Assembly (NCBI GenBank): GCA_046160865.1
Contig: JBJXHG010000144.1
Location: 1-64,000, forward strand
Direction of reading: 5' to 3'
DNA length: 64,000 nt
Source: JBJXHG01 sp046160865
GTDB taxonomy: Bacteria > Planctomycetota > UBA1135 > GCA-002686595
In this document: positions 37,271 through 46,800 of the stretch, one piece after another
How the letters are laid out: every line of letters begins with the position of its first letter
How positions within the stretch are numbered: the first letter of the stretch is position 1
The notes under the pieces: model-generated
The model's input: only the letters and a program-made list of their open reading frames with translations
Told to the model about the DNA's origin: nothing
The model's database searches: none
Made by a program: the position numbers and the translations under genes

Positions 37271-37345
37271 CGACTGCAACGGGGCCCCGCCGTCGTGTCA
37301 TGCGTGTGGCGCGAGGACGCGCCACACGCGGGCGCTCCGCGCAGC
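37271..37345 (+). repeat. Family D hairpin repeat, copy D2
   Basis: A perfect 12-bp stem (37302-37313 and 37318-37329) closes an AGGA loop and is preceded by GCAACGGGGCCCCGCCG. Compared with D4 (62991-63018), one stem pair changed from C-G to T-A on both arms, which is compensatory. It sits in the 217-bp gap between the sigma gene (stop 37346) and the kinase gene (start 37128). There it could terminate or attenuate transcription between them. Confidence 0.85.
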
Positions 37346-38038
37346 TTAGTGCCCGAGCGCTTCGAAGAGGTCGCGCAGCTCGCGTTCGACGTCGGCCGGA
37401 TCGCTCACGGTCTGCGCGATCTCGTCGCGCACGAGCTCGCCGTAGCGGCGGCGCAGGCGATGGAGCGCGACGCGCAGCGCGTTCTCGGTGACCCCGAGCC
37501 GCTGCGCGAGCTCGAGCTGCGGCTCGTCGCCGTCGTCGGAGCCGGACAGTCGCGCGCGCAGCGCGTCGAACACCGCGCTCTTGCCCGCGCGCACTTGCTC
37601 CGCTGCGAGCCGCGCCATCGCACGGTCGAGCAGCGCGAGCGCCCACTCGCGCTCGAAGCTCTTCTCCGGTGGACGGCGGTCGGTCGGGTCGAGCGCCAAG
37701 CGCGCCTCCGCATCTCTTGCGTCGAGCGAGAGGGGCAGCTCTCCCCCACCCCGCTTCTGCGCACGCGCACGATCGCGCTGATTGACGACGTAGTGCTTCA
37801 GCGCGACCAGCAAGAACGACCGGAACCGTCCACGCGCGGGATCGACGCGCGCGAGGTCTTTGCGCTCGAGCAAGCCCGCGAAGAAACCCTGCACGAGATC
37901 GCACGCCTCGTCGGCGTCGTGACCGGACCGGCGCAAGAACGCGTACAGCGGGTACCAGTAGCTCTCGCACAACGCCGCGAGCGCGCCAGCGCTGTCGGCG
38001 CCGGCGGCGAGGACGACGCTCCATCGAGTCGTGTGCAT
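37346..38038 (-). CDS. ECF-like RNA polymerase sigma factor (pair 2)
   Basis: This 230-residue paralogue of the sigma factor at 9718-10452 starts with MHTTRWSVVLAAG, has region 2 (CESYWYPLYAFLRRSGHDA, DLVQGFFAGLLERKDLARV, RGRFRSFLLVALKHYV) and region 4 (LELAQRLGVTENALRVALHR). Both factors share the KRGGG segment between regions. As in pair 1, a zinc-ribbon Ser/Thr kinase follows on the same strand. No anti-sigma gene is seen. Confidence 0.9.
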   Translation of the reverse strand: MHTTRWSVVLAAGADSAGALAALCESYWYPLYAFLRRSGHDADEACDLVQGFFAGLLERKDLARVDPARGRFRSFLLVALKHYVVNQRDRARAQKRGGGELPLSLDARDAEARLALDPTDRRPPEKSFEREWALALLDRAMARLAAEQVRAGKSAVFDALRARLSGSDDGDEPQLELAQRLGVTENALRVALHRLRRRYGELVRDEIAQTVSDPADVERELRDLFEALGH

Positions 38039-38182
38039 GCGCGCCCGTCAGTATGCATGCGCCGAGCGCGATTGCATCCTGTGCGCGCGGCCCGACTCCG
38101 TCGAGAGTTGAACCGGATCGGCGAGCAGAAACTCGCTGCGCTTCTCCTCGACGGCCCGTGCAGCCGGCTCTACCCTGCTCGG

Positions 38183-38533
38183 ATGATCCCGAGCGGAGTG
38201 CTGCGTATCGACACGCCTCCGGCGCGCTTGCGCGCGACCGCGTTCGTCGAGGGTATCTCGTACCTCGTCCTGCTGTTCGTCGCGATGCCGCTCAAGTACT
38301 TCGCGGACATGCCGCTCGCGGTGCGCGTCGTCGGCTCGTTGCACGGCGCGCTGTTCGTGCTGCTCGCACTGCTCACGCTGCTCGCGATGCGCGCGCGCGG
38401 AAAGACGTTCGGCTGGGGCATCCGCATCGGCATCGCGTCGCTCGTTCCGTTCGGCACGTTCTTCCTCGACAACGACCTGCGAGCCGACGACGACGAGCAC
38501 CGCGCGCGCCAATCGCACGGATCGGGCGGTTGA
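38183..38533 (+). CDS. DUF3817 family small membrane protein
   Basis: This 116-residue protein has the DUF3817 pattern: LRATAFVEGISYLVLLFVAM, then PLKYF, VRVVGSLHGALFVLLALLTL and a third helix (IGIASLVPFGTFFLDN). Three membrane helices are predicted. The function of the family is unknown; relatives are sometimes fused to or near transporters. The ATG at 38183 is chosen because the preceding frame overlaps the sigma gene on the other strand and lacks domain content. It converges on the GNAT gene with the stops adjacent. Confidence 0.85.
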   Translation: MIPSGVLRIDTPPARLRATAFVEGISYLVLLFVAMPLKYFADMPLAVRVVGSLHGALFVLLALLTLLAMRARGKTFGWGIRIGIASLVPFGTFFLDNDLRADDDEHRARQSHGSGG

Positions 38534-39121
38534 TCAGGGCGCGCGGGCAGCCGACAGTCGCGTCTTCACGACCGGCCACTCGTGCGCGAGGATCGAGTAC
38601 ATGACCGTGTCGCGCATCACGCCGTCCCACGTGAGCATGTGACGCCGCAAAACGCCCTCGCGAACGGCGCCGAGACGCTCGATCGCGCGCTGGGACGCCG
38701 AGTTCCGGCCGTCGGTCTTCAGCTGCACGCGCTCGGCACCGAGCGTCTCGAACGCATGCTCGAGCACGAGTCGCTTGCACTCGGTGTTCACGCCGGTGCG
38801 CTGCACGGCGCACCCGAGCCACGTCCAGCCGACCTCGAGCCCGCGGTGCGCGCGTCGGATGTCGATGTAGCGCGTCGAGCCGACCGCGCGCTGGGAGTTC
38901 CGCTCCACGATCGCGAACGGGAGCTCGCGTCCGTCGCGCTCCGCTTCCGCGGCTTCGGCGATCCACGCGCGCACTTCGTCGATCGTGCGCGGCCTCGGAC
39001 GCGGCAGATAGCGCCAGATCGCTTCGTCGCTCCCGGCGACGAAGAGCGCCGGCGCGTGCTCGTCGCGCAGCGGCTCGAGGCGCACGAGCGCTCCGGTCAA
39101 TGTCACGGCGCGCGGGTCCAT
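38534..39121 (-). CDS. GNAT acetyltransferase of the RimJ/RimL type
   Basis: This 195-residue protein starts with LTGALVRLEPLRDEHAPAL and has the acetyl-CoA-binding region around EVGWTWLGCAVQRTGVNTEC followed by the conserved RVQLKTDGRNSASQRAIERL and GAVREGVLRRH. The family transfers acetyl groups to protein N-termini or small amines; the target is not predictable. A single gene with an ATG at 39121. Confidence 0.9.
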   Translation of the reverse strand: MDPRAVTLTGALVRLEPLRDEHAPALFVAGSDEAIWRYLPRPRPRTIDEVRAWIAEAAEAERDGRELPFAIVERNSQRAVGSTRYIDIRRAHRGLEVGWTWLGCAVQRTGVNTECKRLVLEHAFETLGAERVQLKTDGRNSASQRAIERLGAVREGVLRRHMLTWDGVMRDTVMYSILAHEWPVVKTRLSAARAP

Positions 39122-39221
39122 GACGATTCAGCGCCTACGTGCGCTCGACGGTTCGTGTCGCATGCGCGCAGAGCTTACGTGCACGAAAGTCGTCGCGACA
39201 GTTGCCCTCGATCGCGCGCGC

Positions 39222-40997
39222 TCAACCCGCGGCAGTCAACGGCCAGATCCTCGGGATCATGATCATGCAGATGACGAAGATCAGGACCGACAGCAGCGCG
39301 CCGACACGCAGGAAGTCGATGAAGCGGTAGCGTCCGGGACCGTAGACGAGCACGCACGCCGGCTCGAGCGGCGTGAGGAACGAGCACGACGCGGCGACCG
39401 TCACCGTGATGGCCAGCGCGCGCGGCTCCATGTTCATCTCGCGCGCGCTCTGCACCGCGATCGGCAGGAGCACGAGCGCCGCCGCCTGGTTCGACATCGG
39501 CTGGCTCAGGAGCAGCGTGAGCAAGAAGAAGACGCCCATCACTGCGACCGGGCCGAGTGGTCGCACGTGCTCGACGGCGATCGACGCGAGCCAGCTCGAC
39601 GCGCCGGTCTTCTGGAGCGCGACACCGAACGCCATCATCGACGCGATCAGCACGAGCAAGCGCCAATCGACCGACCCGTAGGCCTCGTCGGCGGTCAAGC
39701 AGCGCGCGCCGATCATCGCCAGCACGCCCAGCAAGAACGCCACGGAGAGCGCCATCCAACCGGTCGACGCGAGCACGACCGTCGTGAGGAAGATCACGAT
39801 CGCCCAAGTCGCGCGCGGCGAGCGCGAGTGGTGCGCCGAGACGTCCTCGAGGATCACGAGACCCTCCGTGCCGGCGCGTGCGAGGTCGTCGGGCGCACCC
39901 TGCACGAGCAGCGCGTCGCCCGCCTTCAGACGCCAGCGCGACAGATTGCGCACCTCGCGCCGGTGACCGGCGGTGTGGATCGCGAGCACCGCGAGTCCGG
40001 TGACCTCGACGAAGCGCGTGTCGCCGATCGTCTTCCCCACCCACGGCGAACGCGGCACGACCATCGCCTCGACGACGCGCGCGGCCTCCGGCGGCGCGAC
40101 CGAGTGCTTCGCGTCCGGCTGGATCTCGATGCCGCGCACGTCCTTCACCGTGAGGATGTCGGCGGCACTGCCGCGCACGACGATCTCGTCGCCCTCGCGC
40201 AGCGCCGAGACGTCGCTCGGATGCAGCAGCCAGCCCGCGCCGCGGCGCACGCCGATCACGAACAGATTGAGGACGTCGGCGAGCTTCACCTGACCGAGCG
40301 TCTTGCCGGCGAGTGGCGAGCGACTCGTGACGACGATCTCGGACACGTACGAGCGACCGGCGTCCGCACCCTCGCTCGGCGCGTCCGTGCGCGGCAGCAA
40401 GTACGGCGCGACGAAGAGCAAGTACAAGAGCCCGACGCCGCTGATCACGAGCCCGACCTGCGTCGTCTCGAAGAAGCCGATCGGCGCGAGGCCAAGCTGC
40501 TCCATCTGCCCGGAAACGACGAGGTTCGTCGACGTGCTGATGAGCGTGACGCTGCTCGAGAGGATCGTCGCGAACGCCATCGGCATGAGCAGCCGCGACG
40601 GCGACACCTTCGCGCGCCGCGCCGTGCCGATCACGATCGGCAGGAAGACCGCGGCCGTGACCGTGTTCGCGACGAACGCGCTGATCGCCGCTGCCGCGAC
40701 CAGCAGGAACGGGATCATCAACAGTGGGTGCGCTCCACCGACGGCAGCCAAGCGCAGGCCCAGGCGCTCGACGACGCCGGTGCGCACGAGCCCTTCGGTC
40801 AACACGAAGAGCGCGATCAGCACGATGATCGTCTCGCTTCCGAAGCCGGCCAGCGCTTCCGCTGGCGTCAGCACGCGCGGGATCGCGAGGCCGAGCAGAA
40901 GGATCAGCGCGACGACGTCGATGCGCAGCGTGTCGCGCCAGAACAGCACGAGTCCGACCGCGAGCAGCGCCAGCACGTATCCAATCTCGAGAGTCAC
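39222..40997 (-). CDS. SLC13/DASS family permease with two TrkA-C (RCK_C) domains
   Basis: This 591-residue membrane protein has transport helices at both ends: NTVTAAVFLPIVIG and TSTNLVVSGQMEQLG in the first half, SQPMSNQAAALVLLPIA and FLTPLEPACVLVYGPG in the second. Two regulatory RCK_C domains lie between them, at about residues 225-310 and 320-395. The layout is that of YfbS-like sodium/anion symporters for sulfate or dicarboxylates; the substrate cannot be told. The N-terminus (MTLEIGYVLALLAVGLVLFW) begins directly with a helix. Confidence 0.92.
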   Translation of the reverse strand: MTLEIGYVLALLAVGLVLFWRDTLRIDVVALILLLGLAIPRVLTPAEALAGFGSETIIVLIALFVLTEGLVRTGVVERLGLRLAAVGGAHPLLMIPFLLVAAAAISAFVANTVTAAVFLPIVIGTARRAKVSPSRLLMPMAFATILSSSVTLISTSTNLVVSGQMEQLGLAPIGFFETTQVGLVISGVGLLYLLFVAPYLLPRTDAPSEGADAGRSYVSEIVVTSRSPLAGKTLGQVKLADVLNLFVIGVRRGAGWLLHPSDVSALREGDEIVVRGSAADILTVKDVRGIEIQPDAKHSVAPPEAARVVEAMVVPRSPWVGKTIGDTRFVEVTGLAVLAIHTAGHRREVRNLSRWRLKAGDALLVQGAPDDLARAGTEGLVILEDVSAHHSRSPRATWAIVIFLTTVVLASTGWMALSVAFLLGVLAMIGARCLTADEAYGSVDWRLLVLIASMMAFGVALQKTGASSWLASIAVEHVRPLGPVAVMGVFFLLTLLLSQPMSNQAAALVLLPIAVQSAREMNMEPRALAITVTVAASCSFLTPLEPACVLVYGPGRYRFIDFLRVGALLSVLIFVICMIMIPRIWPLTAAG

Positions 40998-41075
40998 CGG
41001 CGCAGGATAGTGCTCTCTGCAACCGCTTCCCGATCAAAACGTGATCGCGCGCGCGAATTCGTGCGGAGGCTACGC

Positions 41076-42263
41076 CTACCGATGCAGCACGATGCTCGCG
41101 ATCTCGGCCGGATTGCCGACGCGCATCGGCGGTCCCCAGAAACCCGTGCCGCGCGACACGTAGATCTGGGTACCGTCGTGATGCCGGTGCAGACCCGCGA
41201 CGTACGGCTGCACGAGGCCGACGAGCAGCCCGAACGGCCACATCTGTCCGCCGTGCGTGTGGCCGGAGAGCTGCAGTCCGACGCCGAGGCCTTCCGCCGA
41301 CGCGATCTGCACCGGTTGGTGCGCGAGGAACACGAGTTCGCGCTCGGGATCGCGACCCACGAGCACGCGCGCGAGATCGGGCCCGCCGCTCGGGTGCGAG
41401 ACCGCGTGCGCATCGGGCACGCCGGCGAGATCGAAAGTCGCGCCGCCGAGCGTTCGATCGCCGATCGCCACGCGCTCGTTCTGCAAGACGCGGATGCCAC
41501 GCGAGCGCAGGAACGCGATCCACTCCTCCGCGCCGCTGTAGTACTCGTGGTTGCCGGTGACGAACGCCACGCCGCAGCGCGCCTGCAGTTTCGCGAGCGG
41601 GGCGAGCTCGCGCCCGAGCGCTTCGACCGACGCATCGACCATGTCGCCGGTGATCACGACGAGATCGGGACGGAGCGCGTTCGTGCGCTCGACGACCGTC
41701 GAGAGGAAGCGCTCGTGCAAGAGCGGGCCCATGTGCAGGTCGCTGAGATGCGCGATGCGGAAGCCGGACAGCGCGCTCGGCAGTCGTTCGAGCGCGACCG
41801 GAATCTCGGGCGTCAGGATCTCGCCCGTAGCCCCGCGCACGCCGGTGAGCGCGATCCCGCCGGCTCCGAACGCAGCGCTGCCGGCGACGGAGCGCGCGAG
41901 GAACCGACGCCGGCTCGGGCTCTCGAGTTCGACTGCACGCGATCGCGTGCGCCGGCTGCGATGCAGGAGCATGCGCACGAGATCGAGCGCGCCGAGCACG
42001 AGCACGGCGTAGAACAAGACCCCGAGCCACGTGTAGCCCGACAGCGCGAGCCAGTAGCGCGCTTCGCCGATCCCCCTCCGGCCGAACGCGAACGCAGCGA
42101 TGACGAGCGCAGCGAGAACGAACACGGCGAGCGTGCCCGCGAGCTTCAGCCGCCGCGAAGGTCGAACGTCGCGCACCCAGCGCGCCCAGACGTAGTGGTG
42201 CATGCCGTACAGCGCAACGGCTGCGATCAACACGAACGCGGAGCCATACCACAGGCGCGACAC
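41076..42263 (-). CDS. Membrane-anchored metallophosphoesterase (YaeI-like)
   Basis: This 395-residue protein has three N-terminal membrane helices, then an internal RRRFLARSVAGSAAFGAGG segment resembling a Tat motif, then a calcineurin-like phosphoesterase domain. Metal and catalytic motifs are complete: HLSDLHMGP, ITGDMVD, VTGNHEYY, LAHQP and SGHTHGGQMWPFG. The catalytic domain is probably extracytoplasmic. Related proteins act on UDP-linked or lipid phosphate esters, but the substrate is unknown. The start is a GTG at 42263. Confidence 0.9.
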   Translation of the reverse strand: MSRLWYGSAFVLIAAVALYGMHHYVWARWVRDVRPSRRLKLAGTLAVFVLAALVIAAFAFGRRGIGEARYWLALSGYTWLGVLFYAVLVLGALDLVRMLLHRSRRTRSRAVELESPSRRRFLARSVAGSAAFGAGGIALTGVRGATGEILTPEIPVALERLPSALSGFRIAHLSDLHMGPLLHERFLSTVVERTNALRPDLVVITGDMVDASVEALGRELAPLAKLQARCGVAFVTGNHEYYSGAEEWIAFLRSRGIRVLQNERVAIGDRTLGGATFDLAGVPDAHAVSHPSGGPDLARVLVGRDPERELVFLAHQPVQIASAEGLGVGLQLSGHTHGGQMWPFGLLVGLVQPYVAGLHRHHDGTQIYVSRGTGFWGPPMRVGNPAEIASIVLHR

Positions 42264-42385
42264 GGCGGCGATCTTAGGCCAGAACGCGGGCGCTTTCGCG
42301 CTGCGCGCACAGTGCGTTCCCGGAGAACAACGACCAGGCGAGCTACGGGAAGCCGCTGCGAAGCCAAGGCCCCATCGATGCGATC

Positions 42386-42429
42386 GCCGTTCGAACCTAC
42401 TCTCGCGGACGAGAGCCGGCTCGAACGGC
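42386..42429 (-). terminator. Nested hairpin directly after the bacilliredoxin-like gene
   Basis: The outer arms GCCGTTCGA (42386-42394) and TCGAACGGC (42421-42429) pair perfectly and touch the stop codon of the minus-strand gene (42432-42430). An inner hairpin, CTCTCG-CGGA-CGAGAG, spans 42400-42415. Placement suggests transcription termination. Confidence 0.6.
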
Positions 42430-42756
42430 TCAGCTCGTCACCGCTTTCGCGAGTGACGCACCCGTGATCGCGCCGTGGCTCGCGCTCCACGCCACGCGTC
42501 CGTCCTTCAGCCAGAGCGCCTGCGGCGATTCGTGCTGCACGCCCGTCGCGCTCTCGATCCGCTTCGACAACGGACGCTGCCCGATCACGTCGATCCACCC
42601 CGTCGGCACGTTGGGATGCTGCTCGACGAAGAGCGCGTACTCGCGGAACGCCCGCGCGCTCACGGGGCAGACGAGGGAGTGCTTGAACACGAGGAACCCG
42701 CCGGACGCGAGCGCCGTGTCGAGATCGACTTCGGCTTGGAGTTGCGGAGGCTTCAT
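42430..42756 (-). CDS. Monothiol bacilliredoxin-like protein (YtxJ family)
   Basis: This 108-residue thioredoxin-fold protein has a single active-site Cys in FKHSLVCPVSARAFREY, then RPLSKRIESATGVQHESPQA with the cis-Pro region, and WSASHGAITGASL at the end. This matches the YtxJ (BrxC) family, which removes bacillithiol from proteins. Whether this organism makes bacillithiol cannot be judged from the window. The ATG at 42756 is chosen because the upstream frame runs through repeat C1. Confidence 0.87.
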   Translation of the reverse strand: MKPPQLQAEVDLDTALASGGFLVFKHSLVCPVSARAFREYALFVEQHPNVPTGWIDVIGQRPLSKRIESATGVQHESPQALWLKDGRVAWSASHGAITGASLAKAVTS

Positions 42757-42783
42757 GGAGTGAGTGTGAGAGCGACTTTCGGT

Positions 42784-42925
42784 ATGAGCCGCCACGGCGA
42801 AGGCTGCGACGAATCGAGGCGAGCAAGGCGGGCCGACGATGCGTATTGCGCCGCAATACGCAGAGGAGGCGCAACGCCGCGAGCCCGGTTCGGCGCGGCC
42901 TTCGCCGTGGCGGGGCATGCTGAGA
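42784..42925. repeat. Family C palindromic repeat, copy C1
   Basis: The arms around GCCACGGCGAAGGC (42791-42804) and GCCTTCGCCGTGGC (about 42898-42911) are inverted complements. The centre holds GTATTGCGCCGCAATAC, a small perfect hairpin, followed by AGAGGAGGCGCAACGCCGCG. The same order is found in C2 (56955-57177) with changed but still paired arms. It lies between divergent genes. Confidence 0.8.
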
Positions 42926-42982
42926 GGCGCTCCAAAGTTGCCGCCGGAGAGTAGCGCGGTACGCTCGTCGTCGCCACCCGCC

Positions 42983-43681
42983 GTGCACGTCTACCTCTTC
43001 TGCAACGAGCGCTACGGCAGCGCGTTCGCCGAGACCGCCGCCCTCTTCGCGCAGCGTACCGGCACGCGCGTCGAGATCGTGCTGTCCGGCAAGCCGCGCC
43101 GCACGGTGCGCGGCGGACTTGCGCGCATGCTCGCGCCGCTCGCGATCCGCCGGCGACGTGCAGCACTCGCGGATCGGCTCGGCGTCCCGGTGCGCGTGGC
43201 CCACGACGTGAACGCGGTCCGGTTCCTCCGCGCGCTCGATCCACGGGCGCACGCGGTGATCGCCGGCTTCAACCAGATCTTCCGGAAACCCGCGCTCGAG
43301 CGCGTCGCGTCGTTCGTCAACTTCCATCCGTCGCTCTTGCCCTACTACCGCGGCCCAGTCCCGTCGTTCTGGTGCTTGAAGAACCGCGAGCGTCACACCG
43401 GGTTCACGCTGCACCGGGTGACGGAGGCGATCGACGCGGGCGAGGTGCTGCACCAGGCGATCGTGCGGATCGAAGACGTGCGTCACCCGACGGAGCTCGA
43501 CGCGCAGGTCGCAGCGCACGCTCAGCCGTGCTTCGCGCGTTGGCTGGAACATCTTTCCGTCGGAGGCGCGTGGCGCCGCGTTCGAGTATCCGCTTCCACG
43601 TACTACGCGACGCACGTCGAGTACGCCTCGTTTCCGAAGCCGCGCGCCAAGAGCGTCCGCCGTCGATCCGCGTCGCGCTGA
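42983..43681 (+). CDS. Formyl transferase family protein
   Basis: This 232-residue protein has the 10-formyl-tetrahydrofolate transferase fold. Catalytic motifs are FVNFHPSLLPYYRGPVP (Asn, His) and HTGFTLHRVTEAIDAGEVL (Asp). It lacks the C-terminal domain of methionyl-tRNA formyltransferase and is closer in size to GART or sugar-amine formyltransferases; the substrate is unknown. A GTG start at 42983 is preferred since the longer frame from 42839 runs through repeat C1. Confidence 0.82.
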   Translation: MHVYLFCNERYGSAFAETAALFAQRTGTRVEIVLSGKPRRTVRGGLARMLAPLAIRRRRAALADRLGVPVRVAHDVNAVRFLRALDPRAHAVIAGFNQIFRKPALERVASFVNFHPSLLPYYRGPVPSFWCLKNRERHTGFTLHRVTEAIDAGEVLHQAIVRIEDVRHPTELDAQVAAHAQPCFARWLEHLSVGGAWRRVRVSASTYYATHVEYASFPKPRAKSVRRRSASR

Positions 43682-43771
43682 GCGCGATCACGTGCGCCCG
43701 CGCGGCTCGCGCTGCCGAAATAGCCTCGCGACCGGTTTTCGTTCTCGTCGGCAACGCGAGAGACCGTCCGT

Positions 43772-43794
43772 GGCCGCGCGCGCCGTGCGCGGCC
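43772..43794. terminator. Possible terminator hairpin
   Basis: GGCCGCGC (43772-43779) and GCGCGGCC (43787-43794) pair perfectly around a 7-nt loop. It lies 91 bp after the formyltransferase stop and 55 bp before the next start. No T-run follows. Confidence 0.35.
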
Positions 43795-43849
43795 AGGCAG
43801 GTGAATCGGGACCTCGTTCGGCAGTCCCTCCGCAAGTGACCGCACCTTG

Positions 43850-46800
43850 ATGAAGACGCTCCGCGCGTTCGTCGCCGCGATCGCGCTCACGAACCTCGTC
43901 GTTCCGGCTGCGCTCGCCGAGACGAAGCTGAACCCCGCCGACGCGCACGCGCTGGTCGTGCTGTCGCCCGACGGCCTCGGCGTCACGTACGCGTTCTGGA
44001 ACACCTACGCCGTGCGTTCCGACCGCGCGATCGCGCCGCACAGCGGCATGTACTACTTCGAGGGCACGCGACACGTGCCGGCGGCGAACTTCGGCTTCGG
44101 CGTGGCGACGGCCGCCGCTGCGCTCGACGACTACGGCGGCGCGACGAATCAGAGCGCCGGCATCCACGCCTCCGGTGCGCTGTACTACGGCGGCGCGAAC
44201 GTCGGCGGCTTCTACTCGTCGATCAACGACACCTACGGCATCGTGCTCGACTACCGCGGCACGCATCCCATCGTGCACGCCATCGCGCGCGCGGAGAGCG
44301 GTGGGCCGGGCGTCGTGTTCGCCACGGTCACGATGAGCGACGTCGCCGCGCCCGTGTACATCTTCGTGTACGGAACGGTCAGCGGCGACGGCTTCCAGCA
44401 GACGATCAACCCGGGCAACGATCTCGCGGCGCAGCCGTTCACGTACGACGCACGCGCCGCGCTCGGTGCGCAGTACTACCGCGGCGGCGACGCGCTCGTG
44501 CTCGGCTGGAACGAGCCGCCGAGCGTGTCGATCACACCGGTGCTCACGACGATCGTGCAAGGCACCGCCGCGACGTTGACGGCCAGCGCGAGCTCCGGCA
44601 CCGGCGCGGATCTGGCCCACGTGCTCACGTGGCAGGGCGACGACGGCGCGAGCGGCAGCGGCGCGACGTTCGTGTACGCGCCGACGGCACTCGGACGGCA
44701 CACGGTGACAGCGTTCGTCACCGGCCCGGAAGGCACGACGAGCGCGGCCAACGCGACCGTGCACGTCGTGAAGACCGGTCACATCGACAGCGATCGCGAC
44801 GGACTCTCGTTCGACGAGGAGACTCTCGCCGGAACGAGTCCGAGCTTCGCCGACTCCGACGGGGACGACGCGCTCGACGGCGACGAGCTCGCGCACGGCA
44901 CGAGTCCGCTGTCGCCGGACTCGGACTTCGACGGGATGCACGACGGGTTCGAAGCGCGCTACACGCTCGACGCGCTCGCCGATGACGCGCATCTCGACCT
45001 GGATCTCGACGGCTTCACGAACGCGGACGAGTACGCCGCGCACACGGATCCGACGTCGGCGAGCTCGTACCCCGGCCGCGGCACGGTGCTCCTGAATACG
45101 CTCGACCGCCACGCCTCCGTCGTGCTGTCGGGTGATGCGCTCGGCGCGCAGTTCACCGCTCCGGGCGTACACGCCGTGCGCTCGGACGTGTCGATCGACC
45201 CCGGCTCGGGCTGGTCCTACTTCGAAGGCCAGCGCGAGGTCGCGATCGCGAGCTTCGGCTTCGGATTCGCGACCGCCAGCGCGCCGCTCGATCAAGCGGG
45301 CGGAGCGAGCATGCAGAGCTTCGGCCTGAACGCGGACGGCACGCTCGTGTACGGCGGCTCGACCGTCGCGACGTTCGGCGCACCGGAGCAGAGCGAGTGG
45401 TACGGCCTCGCCGTCGACTACCGCGGCGCGAACCCGGTCGTGCACGCGATCGTCGGCAGCGCGCAGCATCCGGTCGTCCTGCCGCCCGTCACGCTGTTCG
45501 GCATCTTCGATCCGATCCACGCGCTCGTGTACGGCGACGTCGCCGGTGCCGGCGTGCAGCAGACGATCAACGCCGGAGCGGACCCCGCGAACCGGCCGTT
45601 CCACTTTCCCGCGCACTACGTGCTCTTCGGCGCGGGCGTGACCGACGCCGAGTTCCTGGGCGCCGGCTTCGGACCCGAGCACGCATACGCGGGCCGCGAG
45701 ACGGTCGAGTCCGTTGCGCGCGTACACCTCGTGAAGGATGCGCACACGAACGCGGCGGTGATCCTCGCGCCGGACGACCTGGGCGCGAGCTACGTCACGA
45801 ACCACAAGAGCGCGATTCGCGCGAACCAGCCGATGATCGGCGAGTTCCGCTACTTCGAGACGCGCCGGCACCTTGCGCCGATCAACATCGGCCAGGGGCT
45901 CATCACGGAGTACGCGCACATCGATCCGTACTGCTGCGTGTCGAGCGCGCCCGAGAACGCTCCGCCGTCGATGTCGATCAACTCGCTGTCCGGCATCTGG
46001 CGCAATCTCGTCTTCCAAGCGAACTACGACAACGCGAACGACACGTACGGCTTCGCGGTCGATTACCGCGGCGCGCGGCCGATCGTGCGCGTGATCATCG
46101 GCGACGAGCTCGTCCACACGCTCACGCTCTCCGACGTGTTCACGCCGCTCGTGCCGATGCTGTACGGCAACCCGACGCCGCCACAGCTCGCGAACTCGAT
46201 CCAGTTCGGGGCGACCCCGTTCCGCTACGACGCGGCCGCGATCCTCGACGCCGCCGGCGTCGACACGACGGAGTTCGTGCCCGGTTGGGGTGCGGCGAAC
46301 CATCCCGCGAATCAGCCGACCACGCTCGCGAGCCTGAGCGCGCCGTCACCGCTCACCACGCTGCTCGGTGACACGGTCGACGTGCACGCTGCCGCGACCG
46401 ACATCGACGGCGCCGACCTGTCGAGCGACATCGTGTGGCGCGCCGACGACGTGATCGTCGGCTTCGGTGCGACGCTCCCCTTCGACGGCCCGCTCGGAAC
46501 GCACACGCTGCACGCGCACGTCGCCGACAGCGACGGAACCGCGCACGTGGCGACGGTCGTCGTGCACGTGACCGACGGCGACGCGGACGGCGACGGCTTG
46601 TTCGACGCGCAGGAGCTCGCGCTCGGCACCGATCCCGCCAACGCGAACACGGACGGCGACGCATTCGACGACGGTGACGAAGTCGCACACGGCTTCGATC
46701 CGCTCGTCGCGGACTCCGCGCTCGATGCCGACGGCGACGGCTTCACGAACTACCAGGAGTTCCTGGCCGGCTCGGATCCGCATGCAACGGACGACTATCC

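Noticed and set aside
39175..42252. Very long minus-strand frame spanning the SLC13 and metallophosphoesterase genes in another frame
   Set aside because: Arg-rich low-complexity translation without motifs; the overlapping frames encode recognised families.
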